Both the position numbers and the translations under genes were made by a program. A DNA stretch of 64,000 nucleotides, taken from the NCBI RefSeq assembly GCF_006715785.1, contig NZ_VFNX01000001.1:4506001-4570000 (forward strand). The letters run 5' to 3'. This DNA is from Streptomyces puniciscabiei. GTDB lineage: Bacteria > Actinomycetota > Actinomycetes > Streptomycetales > Streptomycetaceae. The notes below the pieces were generated by a model. That model was not told where the DNA came from and ran no database searches. It saw only the letters and a program-made list of their open reading frames with translations. Positions 1 through 8,198 of the stretch are shown here, piece after piece. Each line of letters starts with the position of its first letter. Within the stretch, counting starts at the first letter, position 1.

Positions 1-737
1 TGCTGCGCGCGGGCGATGCCGGGCCGGCCGTAGCACCAGGACTGACGGGCCGGTTCCGCCGCGGGCGGCTGGTCGGCGTCCAGATGTGCTGCGGTGGACC
101 AGTAGTGGGTGCCGTGCCGGTCGAGCCAGGTGGCGAATGTGCCGACGGCCTCCTCCTGGCCGGGGACCCTGACTCCGGCGCGCAGGGCGAGAGAGAGCAC
201 GGCCAAGGGCCCCGCGATGCCGTGGGCCATGCCGTTGTTGCCGTGTCCGCCGATCATCTCCTTCCCGTCGGGGCCGACCGGCGACCACCACCCGGGCAGG
301 ATCCGGCCGTAACTGCGGGCGGGGTGTGCGAGCGCGATGAGACAGGCGAGCACGTCGGGCAGCCGGGGCGCCATCGGGCGGCGGGACAGCAGCAGTGTGG
401 CGAGCCCGGTCAGACCGCGGATGAGGTCCCATTCGGCGAGGTGGGGCAGAGCGCCGGCCGCCTGACGGCGGTGGGCGGCGGCGAGCCGGGCGTCCACGAC
501 GCGGTCGACGGCCGCGCGGACGTCGTCGCCGGCCCCGTGGGCGCGGGCCAGGACGAATTCCAGGGCGGGTGCTCCGTGGAAGAGGCTGGCGTTGCTGCCG
601 GTGCTGACGCCCCGGACGGTGGCCTGGGTGAGGTGGCGGCGGGCGGTGGACAGGTCACGGCGCTCGATGTCGAGCAGGGCCATCCCCAGGGCGCCCTCGG
701 ACAGGTCCTGCGTACGGGGCACGGTGGTCGTGGTCAT
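1..737 (-). CDS. LanC-like lanthionine cyclase, C-terminus outside window
   Basis: Likely adds cysteine thiols to dehydrated Ser/Thr of the precursor encoded at 2862-3047, closing thioether rings in the cytoplasm. About 245 codons are visible, and the 3' end lies beyond base 1. The LanC-family barrel signatures are present: a GMAHGIAGPLALLSL segment, a GHGNNG stretch, and a WCYGRPG segment near the edge. In the family the Cys of that segment is a zinc ligand; the later Cys-His ligands would be off-window. The ATG start at 735-737 overlaps the stop of the LanB-like gene (ATGA), so translation is probably coupled. Family assignment is firm; the exact product is not known. Confidence 0.88.
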   Translation of the reverse strand, partial: MTTTTVPRTQDLSEGALGMALLDIERRDLSTARRHLTQATVRGVSTGSNASLFHGAPALEFVLARAHGAGDDVRAAVDRVVDARLAAAHRRQAAGALPHLAEWDLIRGLTGLATLLLSRRPMAPRLPDVLACLIALAHPARSYGRILPGWWSPVGPDGKEMIGGHGNNGMAHGIAGPLAVLSLALRAGVRVPGQEEAVGTFATWLDRHGTHYWSTAAHLDADQPPAAEPARQSWCYGRPGIARAQ

Positions 738-2773
738 GAGCGCCTGGCCAGGGGGACAACGATGCTGTGCGCCCGGCCGCCGATCCACCCGTCGGCGTCC
801 GGCGGAGGCGCGTCGTGCAGAGTGGCGATGCCGAAGGGGCTGGCATCGAGGTGCGCGCGCAGGACGTCCAGGTCGACGTCGCGGGTGAGGTCGAGGGGCA
901 GCTGCTGGTCGTCTTCCGCGAGAAGGATCCGCTCCGGAACCCGGAACCGGGCACGCCAGGCATGGAGTTGGTCCGCCCACTGCTGGAGCGGGGCGGTGCG
1001 GGCAGGCAGCGTACGGCTGCGGATCTTCCACCGTGCGGCGGTGAGGATGGTGCGCCGGTAGGTGAGTGCCGGGGTGAAGGGCAGGGTCCAGGCGGCGCCC
1101 CAGTCGAACCAGGTCACCTGCGGGGACGCGGCCCGGCTGATCTCGCCGAGGAAGCGGGCCATCGGCGGGGTGTAGTTGTTCCACAGGAAGTTGATGGCGG
1201 TGGGGGCCAGCAGCTCCAGTCGCTTGCCCGTCGCGGACTCCACCAGCTGGGGGCGGCCGTCGGCGACGGTGACCGCCAGGTCGCGGGGGAAGAGGACGTT
1301 CGGGTCTGGACGGCGGAACTCGCCGATGCTGACGACGCGGGGCAGGGCCTGCGGCGCACGGGTGAGCAGGTCGGCCGGCACACGCCCGGCGTGGAACGAG
1401 AGCTGCGCGAGTTCCGCCTCCGGATCGACGGTGGGCAGATGCGCGTACGTCGCCTCCGTGTCCGGCAGGAGGTGCCAGAACCGTCCGGTCATGGACCCGG
1501 CCGAGCGGGAGACGGTCAGAACGCGCAGCCGGAAGTCGCCCCGGTCCAGGGCCGGAACGGAGGAGGCGTGGACCTGTGCGGCCAGTTCGAGGTGGGGGGC
1601 CAGGTCGTGAGGCTTGTCGCCGGCCACTGCTTCCAGTTCCTCGATCAACGCCCCGGTCAGCGCGACGGTGCAGCTGCCTTCGGCGGCGGCGGTGCCGGCC
1701 AGCTCCAGCAGCAGGCGGTCACGCCGGGACATCGGCCGGGGCGGTTCGCTCGCCGTGACGAACCCTGCCGGGAAGCCCACGCCCCGGTCGGGGTCTGTTG
1801 CCGCTTCCACAGGCACCGTGGTGTTCTCGCCGTAGCGCTCGGCGAACTGCTCGATCCACCGCCGCCAGGTCGGTGTCCCGTTCGGATGGGTGACCAGGCG
1901 GGCCAGGATGGTCGCAGCGGTCTCCGCTTCGGTCAGCACCTGCTCGGGCAGCCGCACGTCGGCGTCCAGCCGCAGGTCGTACGCTGCCCGCAGGCTGGCT
2001 GCTTGGGTGCGCCCCGCGGGCGGTAAGACGTCGGTGGGGTTGGCGATGGTGGCGGGCGCGCGCAGCGAGGAGCGCAGCAGCCGCACCCGCAGCAGTTCGC
2101 CCAGCAGTCGGTGGCGTGCCGTGTCGCTCACGGCGGGGAACTCCGCGGCCAACTTGTCGGACAACTGGCGGTACCCGATCGGCGATCGGGCCAGGTCGAG
2201 TACGAGACGCAGCGCGGGGCTGAGGGCGAGACGGAACTCGGCATCGCCCTCGGACGGCACGTGGATGTGCTGGTCGCGCTGACGGATCAGGGTGTTGACG
2301 CAGACCTCGGCGCCGGCCATGCGCGCAGCGTCGCTCTCCCAGGCACTGAGCATCTCGTCGAGTCTGACCGGGTCGGGGCGGGTGACCGCCTGGTGCTCCT
2401 CGCCGAAGCGGACGGATGCGGCCTGGGCGAAGCCGAGTGGAGCGACTCCGGCGAACAGGCCGTAAGGGGTGGAGCGGCGGGCGTAGCGGATTGCGTAACG
2501 GGCGGTGGCCAGCGCTGCCCGGCGCATCCGGCGCACCTTCGGTGTGCGGCCGTCGATGATGGCCTGCACCTGGTCCGCCAGGTGAGGGCTCGCCTGCGAA
2601 ACGGTCCGCCGATAGTCGGAGTCGGACCACACCGTGCTCAGCCACGCGCGCCACTCTTCCACGGGCGCCATGGCCGCCGGCCAGGGCGGCATGGCGGGCT
2701 CGGTCACATGCACCGCGGCGCGCAGCATGGCCTGCCCCGCGCCCTCGTACAGGCTGGGCCGTTGCCGTGTCAT
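734..2773 (-). CDS. LanB-like lantibiotic dehydratase, short form
   Basis: Probable tRNA-dependent Ser/Thr glutamylating dehydratase for the adjacent precursor. The protein is about 679 residues. Near residues 100-115 it has RRSTPYGLFAGVAPLGF, the hallmark segment of the LanB N-terminal glutamylation domain. Classical LanB proteins are about 1000 residues and also carry a C-terminal elimination domain, which I do not see here, so elimination may be done by a separate protein, as in thiopeptide systems. ATG 2773 is preferred over ATG 2788 because AGGAGAG sits just upstream of it. A rare TTA leucine codon lies at 2024-2026, which in Streptomyces makes expression depend on the bldA tRNA. The stop overlaps the LanC-like start. 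Confidence 0.85.
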   Translation of the reverse strand: MTRQRPSLYEGAGQAMLRAAVHVTEPAMPPWPAAMAPVEEWRAWLSTVWSDSDYRRTVSQASPHLADQVQAIIDGRTPKVRRMRRAALATARYAIRYARRSTPYGLFAGVAPLGFAQAASVRFGEEHQAVTRPDPVRLDEMLSAWESDAARMAGAEVCVNTLIRQRDQHIHVPSEGDAEFRLALSPALRLVLDLARSPIGYRQLSDKLAAEFPAVSDTARHRLLGELLRVRLLRSSLRAPATIANPTDVLPPAGRTQAASLRAAYDLRLDADVRLPEQVLTEAETAATILARLVTHPNGTPTWRRWIEQFAERYGENTTVPVEAATDPDRGVGFPAGFVTASEPPRPMSRRDRLLLELAGTAAAEGSCTVALTGALIEELEAVAGDKPHDLAPHLELAAQVHASSVPALDRGDFRLRVLTVSRSAGSMTGRFWHLLPDTEATYAHLPTVDPEAELAQLSFHAGRVPADLLTRAPQALPRVVSIGEFRRPDPNVLFPRDLAVTVADGRPQLVESATGKRLELLAPTAINFLWNNYTPPMARFLGEISRAASPQVTWFDWGAAWTLPFTPALTYRRTILTAARWKIRSRTLPARTAPLQQWADQLHAWRARFRVPERILLAEDDQQLPLDLTRDVDLDVLRAHLDASPFGIATLHDAPPPDADGWIGGRAHSIVVPLARRS

Positions 2774-2808
2774 CAGCGCTCTCCTCATCTTCTGCGTGAC
2801 GGGCGGGG

Positions 2809-2842
2809 GCGGGCCGGACGGGGAGAGCCCCGTCCGGCCCGC
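2809..2842 (-). terminator. Hairpin between precursor and modification genes
   Basis: A perfect 15-bp GC-rich stem (2809-2823 with 2828-2842) closes a 4-base loop. It lies 20 bases past the precursor stop and 36 bases before the LanB-like start. No T-run follows. The position suits a partial terminator that gives more precursor than enzyme transcript, as in many lanthipeptide operons; that role is inferred. Confidence 0.7.
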
Positions 2843-2861
2843 GCTGCCGGGGTGGCCCGGC

Positions 2862-3047
2862 TTACGAGGTGGTGCAGGCGCTGGGGCAGGAGCTGCCGCA
2901 GGTGTCGCCCGTGCTGCACATCAGGACCGTCTCGGTCGCCGGCGTGCCCTCGATGAAGGTGATGTCGAGCCCGAACGGGTCGTCATCGGTCGTCACGAGG
3001 TCCGCCTGCGGGGGAGCGGTCGGCCTCTCGGCCTGGATGGCGGTCAT
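2862..3047 (-). CDS. FxLD-family lanthipeptide precursor
   Basis: A 61-residue precursor. The leader contains DPFGLDITFIEG (residues 23-34), the FxLD signature recognised in a family of actinobacterial lanthipeptides. The C-terminal core is rich in Ser and Thr and holds four cysteines at residues 44, 50, 54 and 58, spaced 6-4-4, giving up to four thioether rings. AGGAGG sits five bases before the ATG. The gene comes before the hairpin and the LanB/LanC-like genes on the same strand. Leader cleavage site, ring pattern and activity cannot be read from sequence. A FxLD-system methyltransferase that often accompanies this family is not in view and could lie left of the window. Confidence 0.88.
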   Translation of the reverse strand: MTAIQAERPTAPPQADLVTTDDDPFGLDITFIEGTPATETVLMCSTGDTCGSSCPSACTTS

Positions 3048-3177
3048 GCATGCCTCCTAGGGGTGATGGATGGTGCAGGTACCGGGTCCCGGTCGGGCCC
3101 CGGAGCTTGCTCCCAGACGGCGATGGCCGGCGAAGCCGCCTGAGCCGTGGCGTCTGGGGGTCGGAGTGTGATGCCCG

Positions 3178-3645
3178 TCAGGCTGCTGCGGGCTGCGCCT
3201 GCGCGTGGTTCTTCGCGGCCTGGTCCAGCACCCTGGTGAAGTGCTCGGCCCGCTCGTCGCCCTCGGCCTCCTGGGCACGGAGGTCGCCGAACCGGTGCCA
3301 GTACCGCCGGCAGACCTCGGTGCTCATGACCACCGAGGCGAAGAACGGCAGATGCCCGTCACGGATGAAGCCGAGGCGGTCGCGCAGGCTGAGCGCGCAG
3401 ATGAGCTGGTTGGCCTTCAGCAGCTGCATGTACTCCTCGACGTCCATGTCCTCGGGCTTCCACAGCTTGGCGAGGTCGGCGTTGGTGGACATCTGCGCCA
3501 GCCAGTCGAGCTGGTTCCGGGCAACGACCGCCTCGTTCCGCTCGGCCTGGTGCCGCGCGTCCTGCCTGAGCCGGGCTGCTCCGATCACGGCGGTGGTGAG
3601 GGAGACAGCGGCGCCGGCAGCGAGGACGGCGGTGGTGAGCTTCAT
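3178..3645 (-). CDS. DUF6082-like membrane-anchored protein
   Basis: A 155-residue protein with an N-terminal hydrophobic segment (residues 1-25, MKLTTAVLAAGAAV...) and then a basic, helical soluble part (KPEDMDVEEYMQLL...). It resembles the DUF6082 proteins of Streptomyces, which I recall as frequent neighbours of lanthipeptide genes; function is unknown. It lies 130 bases upstream of the precursor on the same strand and could share its transcript. The interval before the precursor is short and GC-rich with small inverted repeats. The family name is from memory and moderately sure. Confidence 0.65.
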   Translation of the reverse strand: MKLTTAVLAAGAAVSLTTAVIGAARLRQDARHQAERNEAVVARNQLDWLAQMSTNADLAKLWKPEDMDVEEYMQLLKANQLICALSLRDRLGFIRDGHLPFFASVVMSTEVCRRYWHRFGDLRAQEAEGDERAEHFTRVLDQAAKNHAQAQPAAA

Positions 3646-3718
3646 GTGCCAACGTTCCTTTCGTTGAACGGCGTTGTGGACGAGCGCCCGACTGATGACG
3701 AGCCTTGATTCCGCTTCT

Positions 3719-4282
3719 TCATGCCGCCTCCGCCAGCACGCCAGTCCGGGCGTGATCCGACGCGTAGCGGCGATGCACCGATTTCAAGGCGACGGCGATG
3801 GGAGGGAGCCCGACGCTGGCCCTTCGCTCGTCCAGCGTTTCCGGGGCGCGCAGCGGGCAAAGTTCGATACCGCCGACGCGCAGCAGGAGTTGCGTTCCAT
3901 ACTCCTGCTCGAGCCCGCTGTTGATCAGGGCTCGGTCGTACAGGTGCGCCCAGTGCTGGATGAGCGCATCGCCGGCCTGTACCGCCCGCTCCAGCAGGGT
4001 GGTGGCAGCGCGCTGGAAGTCCGGTTCGTCGTCGCTGTGCAGCGCGATGCTCCAAGCGGCGCGGGCGGCTGCGGGGCCGACGAGTTGGTGGCCGGGCCAG
4101 TCGTGCTCGGCCAGGATGCGGCGCAGCACCTTGGTGTTGGCGTGGTCGGCGTGCCGGCCTCGTCCGAGTTGGACGGCATCGAGCTGGTTGCGCACTCGTC
4201 GGGCCCGGTGCGCGGCCGACTCGGCTGCGCGGGCGATCAGCTCGCGGGCAAGGTCGGGTCGTTGGGTTTCGGTGGTCGTCAC
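3719..4282 (-). CDS. DUF6624-like protein
   Basis: A 187-residue soluble protein. The stretch LRRILAEHDWPGHQLVG followed by a YGTQLLLR segment and a DERRASVGLPP segment matches the pattern I associate with DUF6624, a family of unknown function common in actinobacteria. Its ATG start overlaps the stop of the GNAT-like gene upstream, so the two are probably co-translated. No signal peptide or membrane segment is seen. A role in lanthipeptide production is only suggested by position. Confidence 0.65.
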   Translation of the reverse strand: MTTTETQRPDLARELIARAAESAAHRARRVRNQLDAVQLGRGRHADHANTKVLRRILAEHDWPGHQLVGPAAARAAWSIALHSDDEPDFQRAATTLLERAVQAGDALIQHWAHLYDRALINSGLEQEYGTQLLLRVGGIELCPLRAPETLDERRASVGLPPIAVALKSVHRRYASDHARTGVLAEAA

Positions 4283-4926
4283 GCGCTGCCCCGATCGTCC
4301 GGGGCTGCCTGTGGCTCATGGACGCGGCAGCCGATCAGTGCGCTCAGCCCGGACCGGCGCTCGGCGGCGAGTTCGAGGCGGGCGACTCGGTCACCCGCTC
4401 GTCCCGTGCCGGAACCCCGTACATCCCAGCCCATGTCGGTGAGCCGACGCAGAAGGGCGGCGACGGGTTCGGCGTCGAGGGCGTGGCGGGCCAGTGCCTC
4501 GGCCCGGACGAGCGGGAGGCCGAGACGGGCGGCGAAGTCGGAGGCCCACAGGGTGATCAGCCGTGTGATGTCGTCGGACTGGTCGGGCAGGGTGTGGACA
4601 GAGTTCAGGTAGAGGCACGGGCCCTCGCCCCATCCGACGCCGGGGTCGCGCTCGGGGACCATGCAGGCCAGCAGCTTTCCGTCCTCGAACAGCCCGGCTG
4701 GCCTCGTCTGCGGGTCGCGGAAGAGTGCCGGGACGTCGGCTTGGGCGGGAACCGGCAGTCCGCGCATGGTGAGCCAGCGCTGGCGGTCCTGGACGAGGGC
4801 GGCAGCTTCCTCTCGCTCGGCGTCCGCGCGTAACGAGCGCACCTCGTATACGGCGGCCAGCGGGGCCGGGGCGAATGATGCAGTCGGTCGCTCCTCGCGG
4901 ACCGGGTGAGTTGGGGGCCTACTCAC
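4279..4926 (-). CDS. GNAT-like acetyltransferase
   Basis: A 215-residue protein. The middle part, with PAGLFEDGKLLACMV, a YLNSVHTLPD strand and an LGLPLVRAEAL segment, follows the beta-strand/helix order of GNAT N-acyltransferases. The pyrophosphate-binding loop is not clearly conserved, so catalytic competence is uncertain. It overlaps both neighbours by four bases (LuxR-type gene upstream, DUF6624-like gene downstream), which indicates one operon. It could modify the lanthipeptide, give self-protection, or be unrelated. Confidence 0.55.
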   Translation of the reverse strand: MSRPPTHPVREERPTASFAPAPLAAVYEVRSLRADAEREEAAALVQDRQRWLTMRGLPVPAQADVPALFRDPQTRPAGLFEDGKLLACMVPERDPGVGWGEGPCLYLNSVHTLPDQSDDITRLITLWASDFAARLGLPLVRAEALARHALDAEPVAALLRRLTDMGWDVRGSGTGRAGDRVARLELAAERRSGLSALIGCRVHEPQAAPDDRGSA

Positions 4927-5414
4927 TGGCTTGCTCCGCTCCGCGCTGCGGGGGCTTGTTCTGCCGACAGCAGCTTCCAGCCGTGAGCCAGAATCACCAG
5001 TTGGGTGGTGTCCTGTGCGCCAGTGTCGGCGAGAAGCTGATCGAGCGCGGCGCGCAGGTCGGCCGGGGCGAGCTTGGCGGCGACGGCGATGTCGCGGGCG
5101 TCGCTGTGCTCAGCGAGGGCGCGGAGCAACAGCAGCTGCTCCGGGCTGAGCTTCGGCGTCGGCCTGTCCGCCGTGGGAGAGGCCACCTGCTGGAGAGCGA
5201 ACAAGCGGTGCACGAGCACCGGGGGCTTGCAGCGGGGCGGGCAGTGGAGGCTCTCGCGGATGTCGCGGACGTATTGGCGGACGGTAACGGCCGACAGCCC
5301 GGTCTTCGTGGCGATCTCTGGGGGCGTGAGGCCGTTCGCGAGGTGCTGGGCGACGCGCTGCAGGGTCGGCGTCAGGGGGGTGATCGGTGCTCTGGTCGTC
5401 ACGGGCGGAGTCAC
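4923..5414 (-). CDS. LuxR-type HTH protein
   Basis: A 163-residue protein with an N-terminal LuxR-family helix-turn-helix (GLTPPEIATKTGLSAVTVRQYVRDI, residues about 25-50, in two adjoining helices). A second region, LLLLRALAEHSDARDIAVAAKL, may form another degenerate HTH. There is no receiver domain. The GTG at 5414 is chosen because it follows an AG-rich stretch and fits the start of similarity; a longer frame upstream has no supporting features. It is the first gene of an overlapping operon and is a candidate regulator of the lanthipeptide locus. Confidence 0.7.
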   Translation of the reverse strand: MTPPVTTRAPITPLTPTLQRVAQHLANGLTPPEIATKTGLSAVTVRQYVRDIRESLHCPPRCKPPVLVHRLFALQQVASPTADRPTPKLSPEQLLLLRALAEHSDARDIAVAAKLAPADLRAALDQLLADTGAQDTTQLVILAHGWKLLSAEQAPAARSGASQ

Positions 5415-5542
5415 TGTGTCTCTTTCTCGGCTGGGATGGACGGTCACCGGGAGGGGTGCCGCCGGTCCCCGCGGGGGACGGGGGCCGGCGGCAAGGGCCC
5501 GTGCGCGGCGGTTTGGATTCACGGGGTGCCGCGCACGGGGGC

Positions 5543-6796
5543 TCATGCGGCGGTCGGGTCGGGGCGTGCCCAGGCGGCTTCGGCGGCGAGGCGTTCGGAC
5601 CACTGGATGTGGTCCTCGTCGAAGGCGGCGTCGGCCAGGCGTATGCGCTGGACCTCGCCGGTTCCGGCGGGCGGATAGGTGTGCTGGATGTCGCGCCACA
5701 GACGTTGGAGGACGTAGGCGCGGTCGAGGGCGTGGGCGCCATGCAGTTCCATGGCGTCCTGGGCGGACTGCACGGCCCACTGGTGGCCGAGGTACTTGGA
5801 GTTGATCAGGTCGGCGTCGCAGGGCAGGCCCTGGTCGAGGAGGTGCACGGACTGGTAGGCGAGTATCCGGGCTGCGCGCAGGCGGGCCTCCATGCCGCCG
5901 ATGCGGTCCCGTAGTACGGGAAGGTCCGAAAGGGCGCCTCGGTAGCGGGGACGGGTCTTGAGACGGGCAGTGGTGGTGGCCACGACCGTTTCGTGGATGC
6001 CGAGGCTGACGGCGGCCAGGTTGGGGCGGCCGTACAGGATGCTGCTGCTCTGGGCCACGGCCAGCCCCTGGCCGATCTCTCCGACTACGTTGTCCTCAGG
6101 AACACGCACGTGGTCGAGGTCGAGTTGGCCGGCGGAGAAGCCGTGCAGACCGAGGCCGGGGCGGTGGTCGGAGACGGAGAGCCCGCGGCGGTCGGCTTCG
6201 ACCATGAACGCGGTCAGTGCCTGGGAGGTACTCACGCCTGCCTCGGCGGTTCGGGCAACGACGAGGTGGGCTCCCGCCAGGTGGCTGTTGCCAATATGGA
6301 TCTTGCTGCCGGTGATCACCCACTCGCTGCCGGCGCGTTCGGCGGTGGTTTCGATGCCGCCGATGTGTCCGCCGGCTTGCGGTTCGGTGACAGCGATCGA
6401 CAGCAGCAGGGAACCGTCCGCGACTCGGGGAAGCCAGCGGCCCTTCTGCTCGTAGGTGGCGAAGTGCAGTAGGGCGCCGACGGGGATCAGGGTGGCCTGC
6501 AGGATGGCGGCGGCAGCCGCCGAGACGCAGGCGATGCGGTGGACCAGGATGGTCTTGGCCACATGTCCGGCACTCAGCCCGCCGAAGGCGGACGGGACGG
6601 TGACGGCGAACCAGCCCCGTGCGGCCATCAGGTCGGCGACCTTGCTCTCCACCCTGCCCGGAGCGGCCTCCATACGCGCGACGCGCGGCGCGACATGCTC
6701 GGCCGCGAAGGCGTCCGCCTCGTCCCACAGCAGTTCGTGGCGGGCGATGAGGTAGGGGCGCAGCGCCGGCGGCGGCGTAGTGGGTGTGGCGGACAT
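5543..6796 (-). CDS. Acyl-CoA dehydrogenase family flavoprotein
   Basis: A 417-residue protein with the family order: helical N-terminal domain, beta-barrel middle domain (LLSIAVTEPQAGGHIG, around residues 130-145, the flavin-contact segment) and C-terminal helical domain. The C-terminus contains QDAMELHGAHAL, like the family's FAD/ligand-binding QxxGGxGY segment but altered. It would oxidise an acyl thioester alpha-beta bond with FAD. The ATG at 6796 follows GGGAGAGGGAG. It lies between the lanthipeptide locus and the conservon on the same strand; whether it serves either is unknown. Confidence 0.8.
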   Translation of the reverse strand: MSATPTTPPPALRPYLIARHELLWDEADAFAAEHVAPRVARMEAAPGRVESKVADLMAARGWFAVTVPSAFGGLSAGHVAKTILVHRIACVSAAAAAILQATLIPVGALLHFATYEQKGRWLPRVADGSLLLSIAVTEPQAGGHIGGIETTAERAGSEWVITGSKIHIGNSHLAGAHLVVARTAEAGVSTSQALTAFMVEADRRGLSVSDHRPGLGLHGFSAGQLDLDHVRVPEDNVVGEIGQGLAVAQSSSILYGRPNLAAVSLGIHETVVATTTARLKTRPRYRGALSDLPVLRDRIGGMEARLRAARILAYQSVHLLDQGLPCDADLINSKYLGHQWAVQSAQDAMELHGAHALDRAYVLQRLWRDIQHTYPPAGTGEVQRIRLADAAFDEDHIQWSERLAAEAAWARPDPTAA

Positions 6797-6879
6797 GGTC
6801 TCCCTCTCCCTGGGTGAAGATCGCAACGCGGAGCGGCCGGGGATCGCCTACGGCTCCCGGGTGGGGGGTGTGGACCGGC

Positions 6880-7521
6880 CTAGCGGACGGGGGCGCGGGC
6901 GATGTGATCCATCACCTGGGTGCCGGCGTTGATGACGATGTCCCTGAGCCGGCGGGCCTCGCTCAGGGGGCGCTTCTCAGGGTCGATGACGCACACCGTG
7001 CCCAGCACGGTGCCGCTGTCGTGGATGAGCGGGGCGCCGAAGTAGGAGCGGATCCCGACGGCGTCGACCACGTGGTTGCTGCTGAAGCGGGGGGAGGCAT
7101 GCACGTCGTGCAGCGGGAGGGCCTTCTTGCGGGCCATGACCTCTGGGCACCAGCCGTGGTCTCGGCTCATGGTGCGGCCGACGATGACGTACCCGCTGTC
7201 CGCCGGCGGTTGGTGCAGTCCGACGAAGGTCTGCTCCTCCAGGAAGATGTTGACGAATCCGTACAGGAAGCCGGCCCGCGTCGCCATGTCGCGGGCCAGC
7301 TCGTCGAAGTCCTCGCTGGCAGCGGTGGGCACGCCCAGGCGGTCGAGCAGCTCGTACCGCTGCGCCAGTTCGGTCGCCTGCTGGGACTGCGGGCCGGTGA
7401 CGGCGGCGCCGGCCGGGACGGACGGCCCATGGGTGAGGTCCCGCATGCTGCGTCGCGGCAGCGACCGTGCGGGCGGGGCGGTCTGCGGCACGAGGTGGGT
7501 GTCGTTGGGCTGATGTGACAT
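6880..7521 (-). CDS. GAF-domain protein
   Basis: A 213-residue cytoplasmic protein whose C-terminal two thirds form a GAF domain: FVGLHQPPADSG, an RDHGWCPEVM segment, HASPRFSSNHVV, and YFGAPLIHDSGTVLGTVCVID. The N-terminal 50 residues look disordered. Its ATG overlaps the stop of cvnD (ATGA), so it is the fifth gene of the conservon operon. GAF proteins bind small ligands or sense redox state; here it probably feeds into the Cvn signalling complex. The ligand is unknown. Confidence 0.8.
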   Translation of the reverse strand: MSHQPNDTHLVPQTAPPARSLPRRSMRDLTHGPSVPAGAAVTGPQSQQATELAQRYELLDRLGVPTAASEDFDELARDMATRAGFLYGFVNIFLEEQTFVGLHQPPADSGYVIVGRTMSRDHGWCPEVMARKKALPLHDVHASPRFSSNHVVDAVGIRSYFGAPLIHDSGTVLGTVCVIDPEKRPLSEARRLRDIVINAGTQVMDHIARAPVR

Positions 7522-8198
7522 CAGGCGTCCTGGAGGGTGGAAGTGGGTGCCGGGTGAACGGGGCCCGCCGATGCGTTCCTCAGGGCGTGGCCAACGAGGG
7601 TCAGCAGGACGCCGGCGACTTGGTTCGGGTCGCGTGCGTCGCAGGTGACCACCGGCACCGAGGCGGGCAGTTCGAGGGCGGTGCGGACCTCTTCGGGGTG
7701 GTAGCGGTGTGCTCCGTCGAACTGGTTGATGGCGACGACGAAGGGCAGGCCGATGTCTTCGAAGAAGCTGACGGGGGTGAAGCTGCTTTCCAGGCGGCGG
7801 GTGTCGACCAGGACGACCGCACCGACGGCTCCGCGGGAGAGGTCGTACCAGAGGTCGACGAACCGGTCCTGGCCCGGCGTGCCGAACAGGAAGAGTTCCA
7901 GGGGCACGGGCGCGTCGGGCAGGCTGAGACGACCGAAGTCGAAGGCGACCGTGGTGGTCTGTTTGGCCTCGACGCCCGCCAGGCTGTCCACGCCCGCGCT
8001 GGCCTCGGTCAGGTACTCCTCCGTGCTCAGCGGCCTGATCTCGCTGACAGCGCCCACAGCGGTGGTCTTGCCCGCGCCGAAACCACCGGCGATCACCACC
8101 TTCAGTACGGCCGGTGCACCGGTATGCGAGTGTGCCGGAGTCCGCAGGAGCATCGCGGACGGGTCATCCGGCCTGGGGATAGGCGATGGCATCGGCAA
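7521..8198 (-). CDS. cvnD: Conservon GTPase CvnD
   Basis: A 225-residue small Ras/Rab-like GTPase of the conservon type. The P-loop GGFGAGKTT is at about residues 38-46, a switch region with TTVAFDFGRL follows, and FGTPGQDRF corresponds to the G3 motif. Conservons are proposed to act like eukaryotic G-protein-coupled systems at the membrane. The gene begins inside the end of cvnC (35-bp overlap) if ATG 8198 is used; ATG 8153 would give a shorter N-terminus. It ends at the start of the GAF gene. Confidence 0.9.
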   Translation of the reverse strand: MPMPSPIPRPDDPSAMLLRTPAHSHTGAPAVLKVVIAGGFGAGKTTAVGAVSEIRPLSTEEYLTEASAGVDSLAGVEAKQTTTVAFDFGRLSLPDAPVPLELFLFGTPGQDRFVDLWYDLSRGAVGAVVLVDTRRLESSFTPVSFFEDIGLPFVVAINQFDGAHRYHPEEVRTALELPASVPVVTCDARDPNQVAGVLLTLVGHALRNASAGPVHPAPTSTLQDA

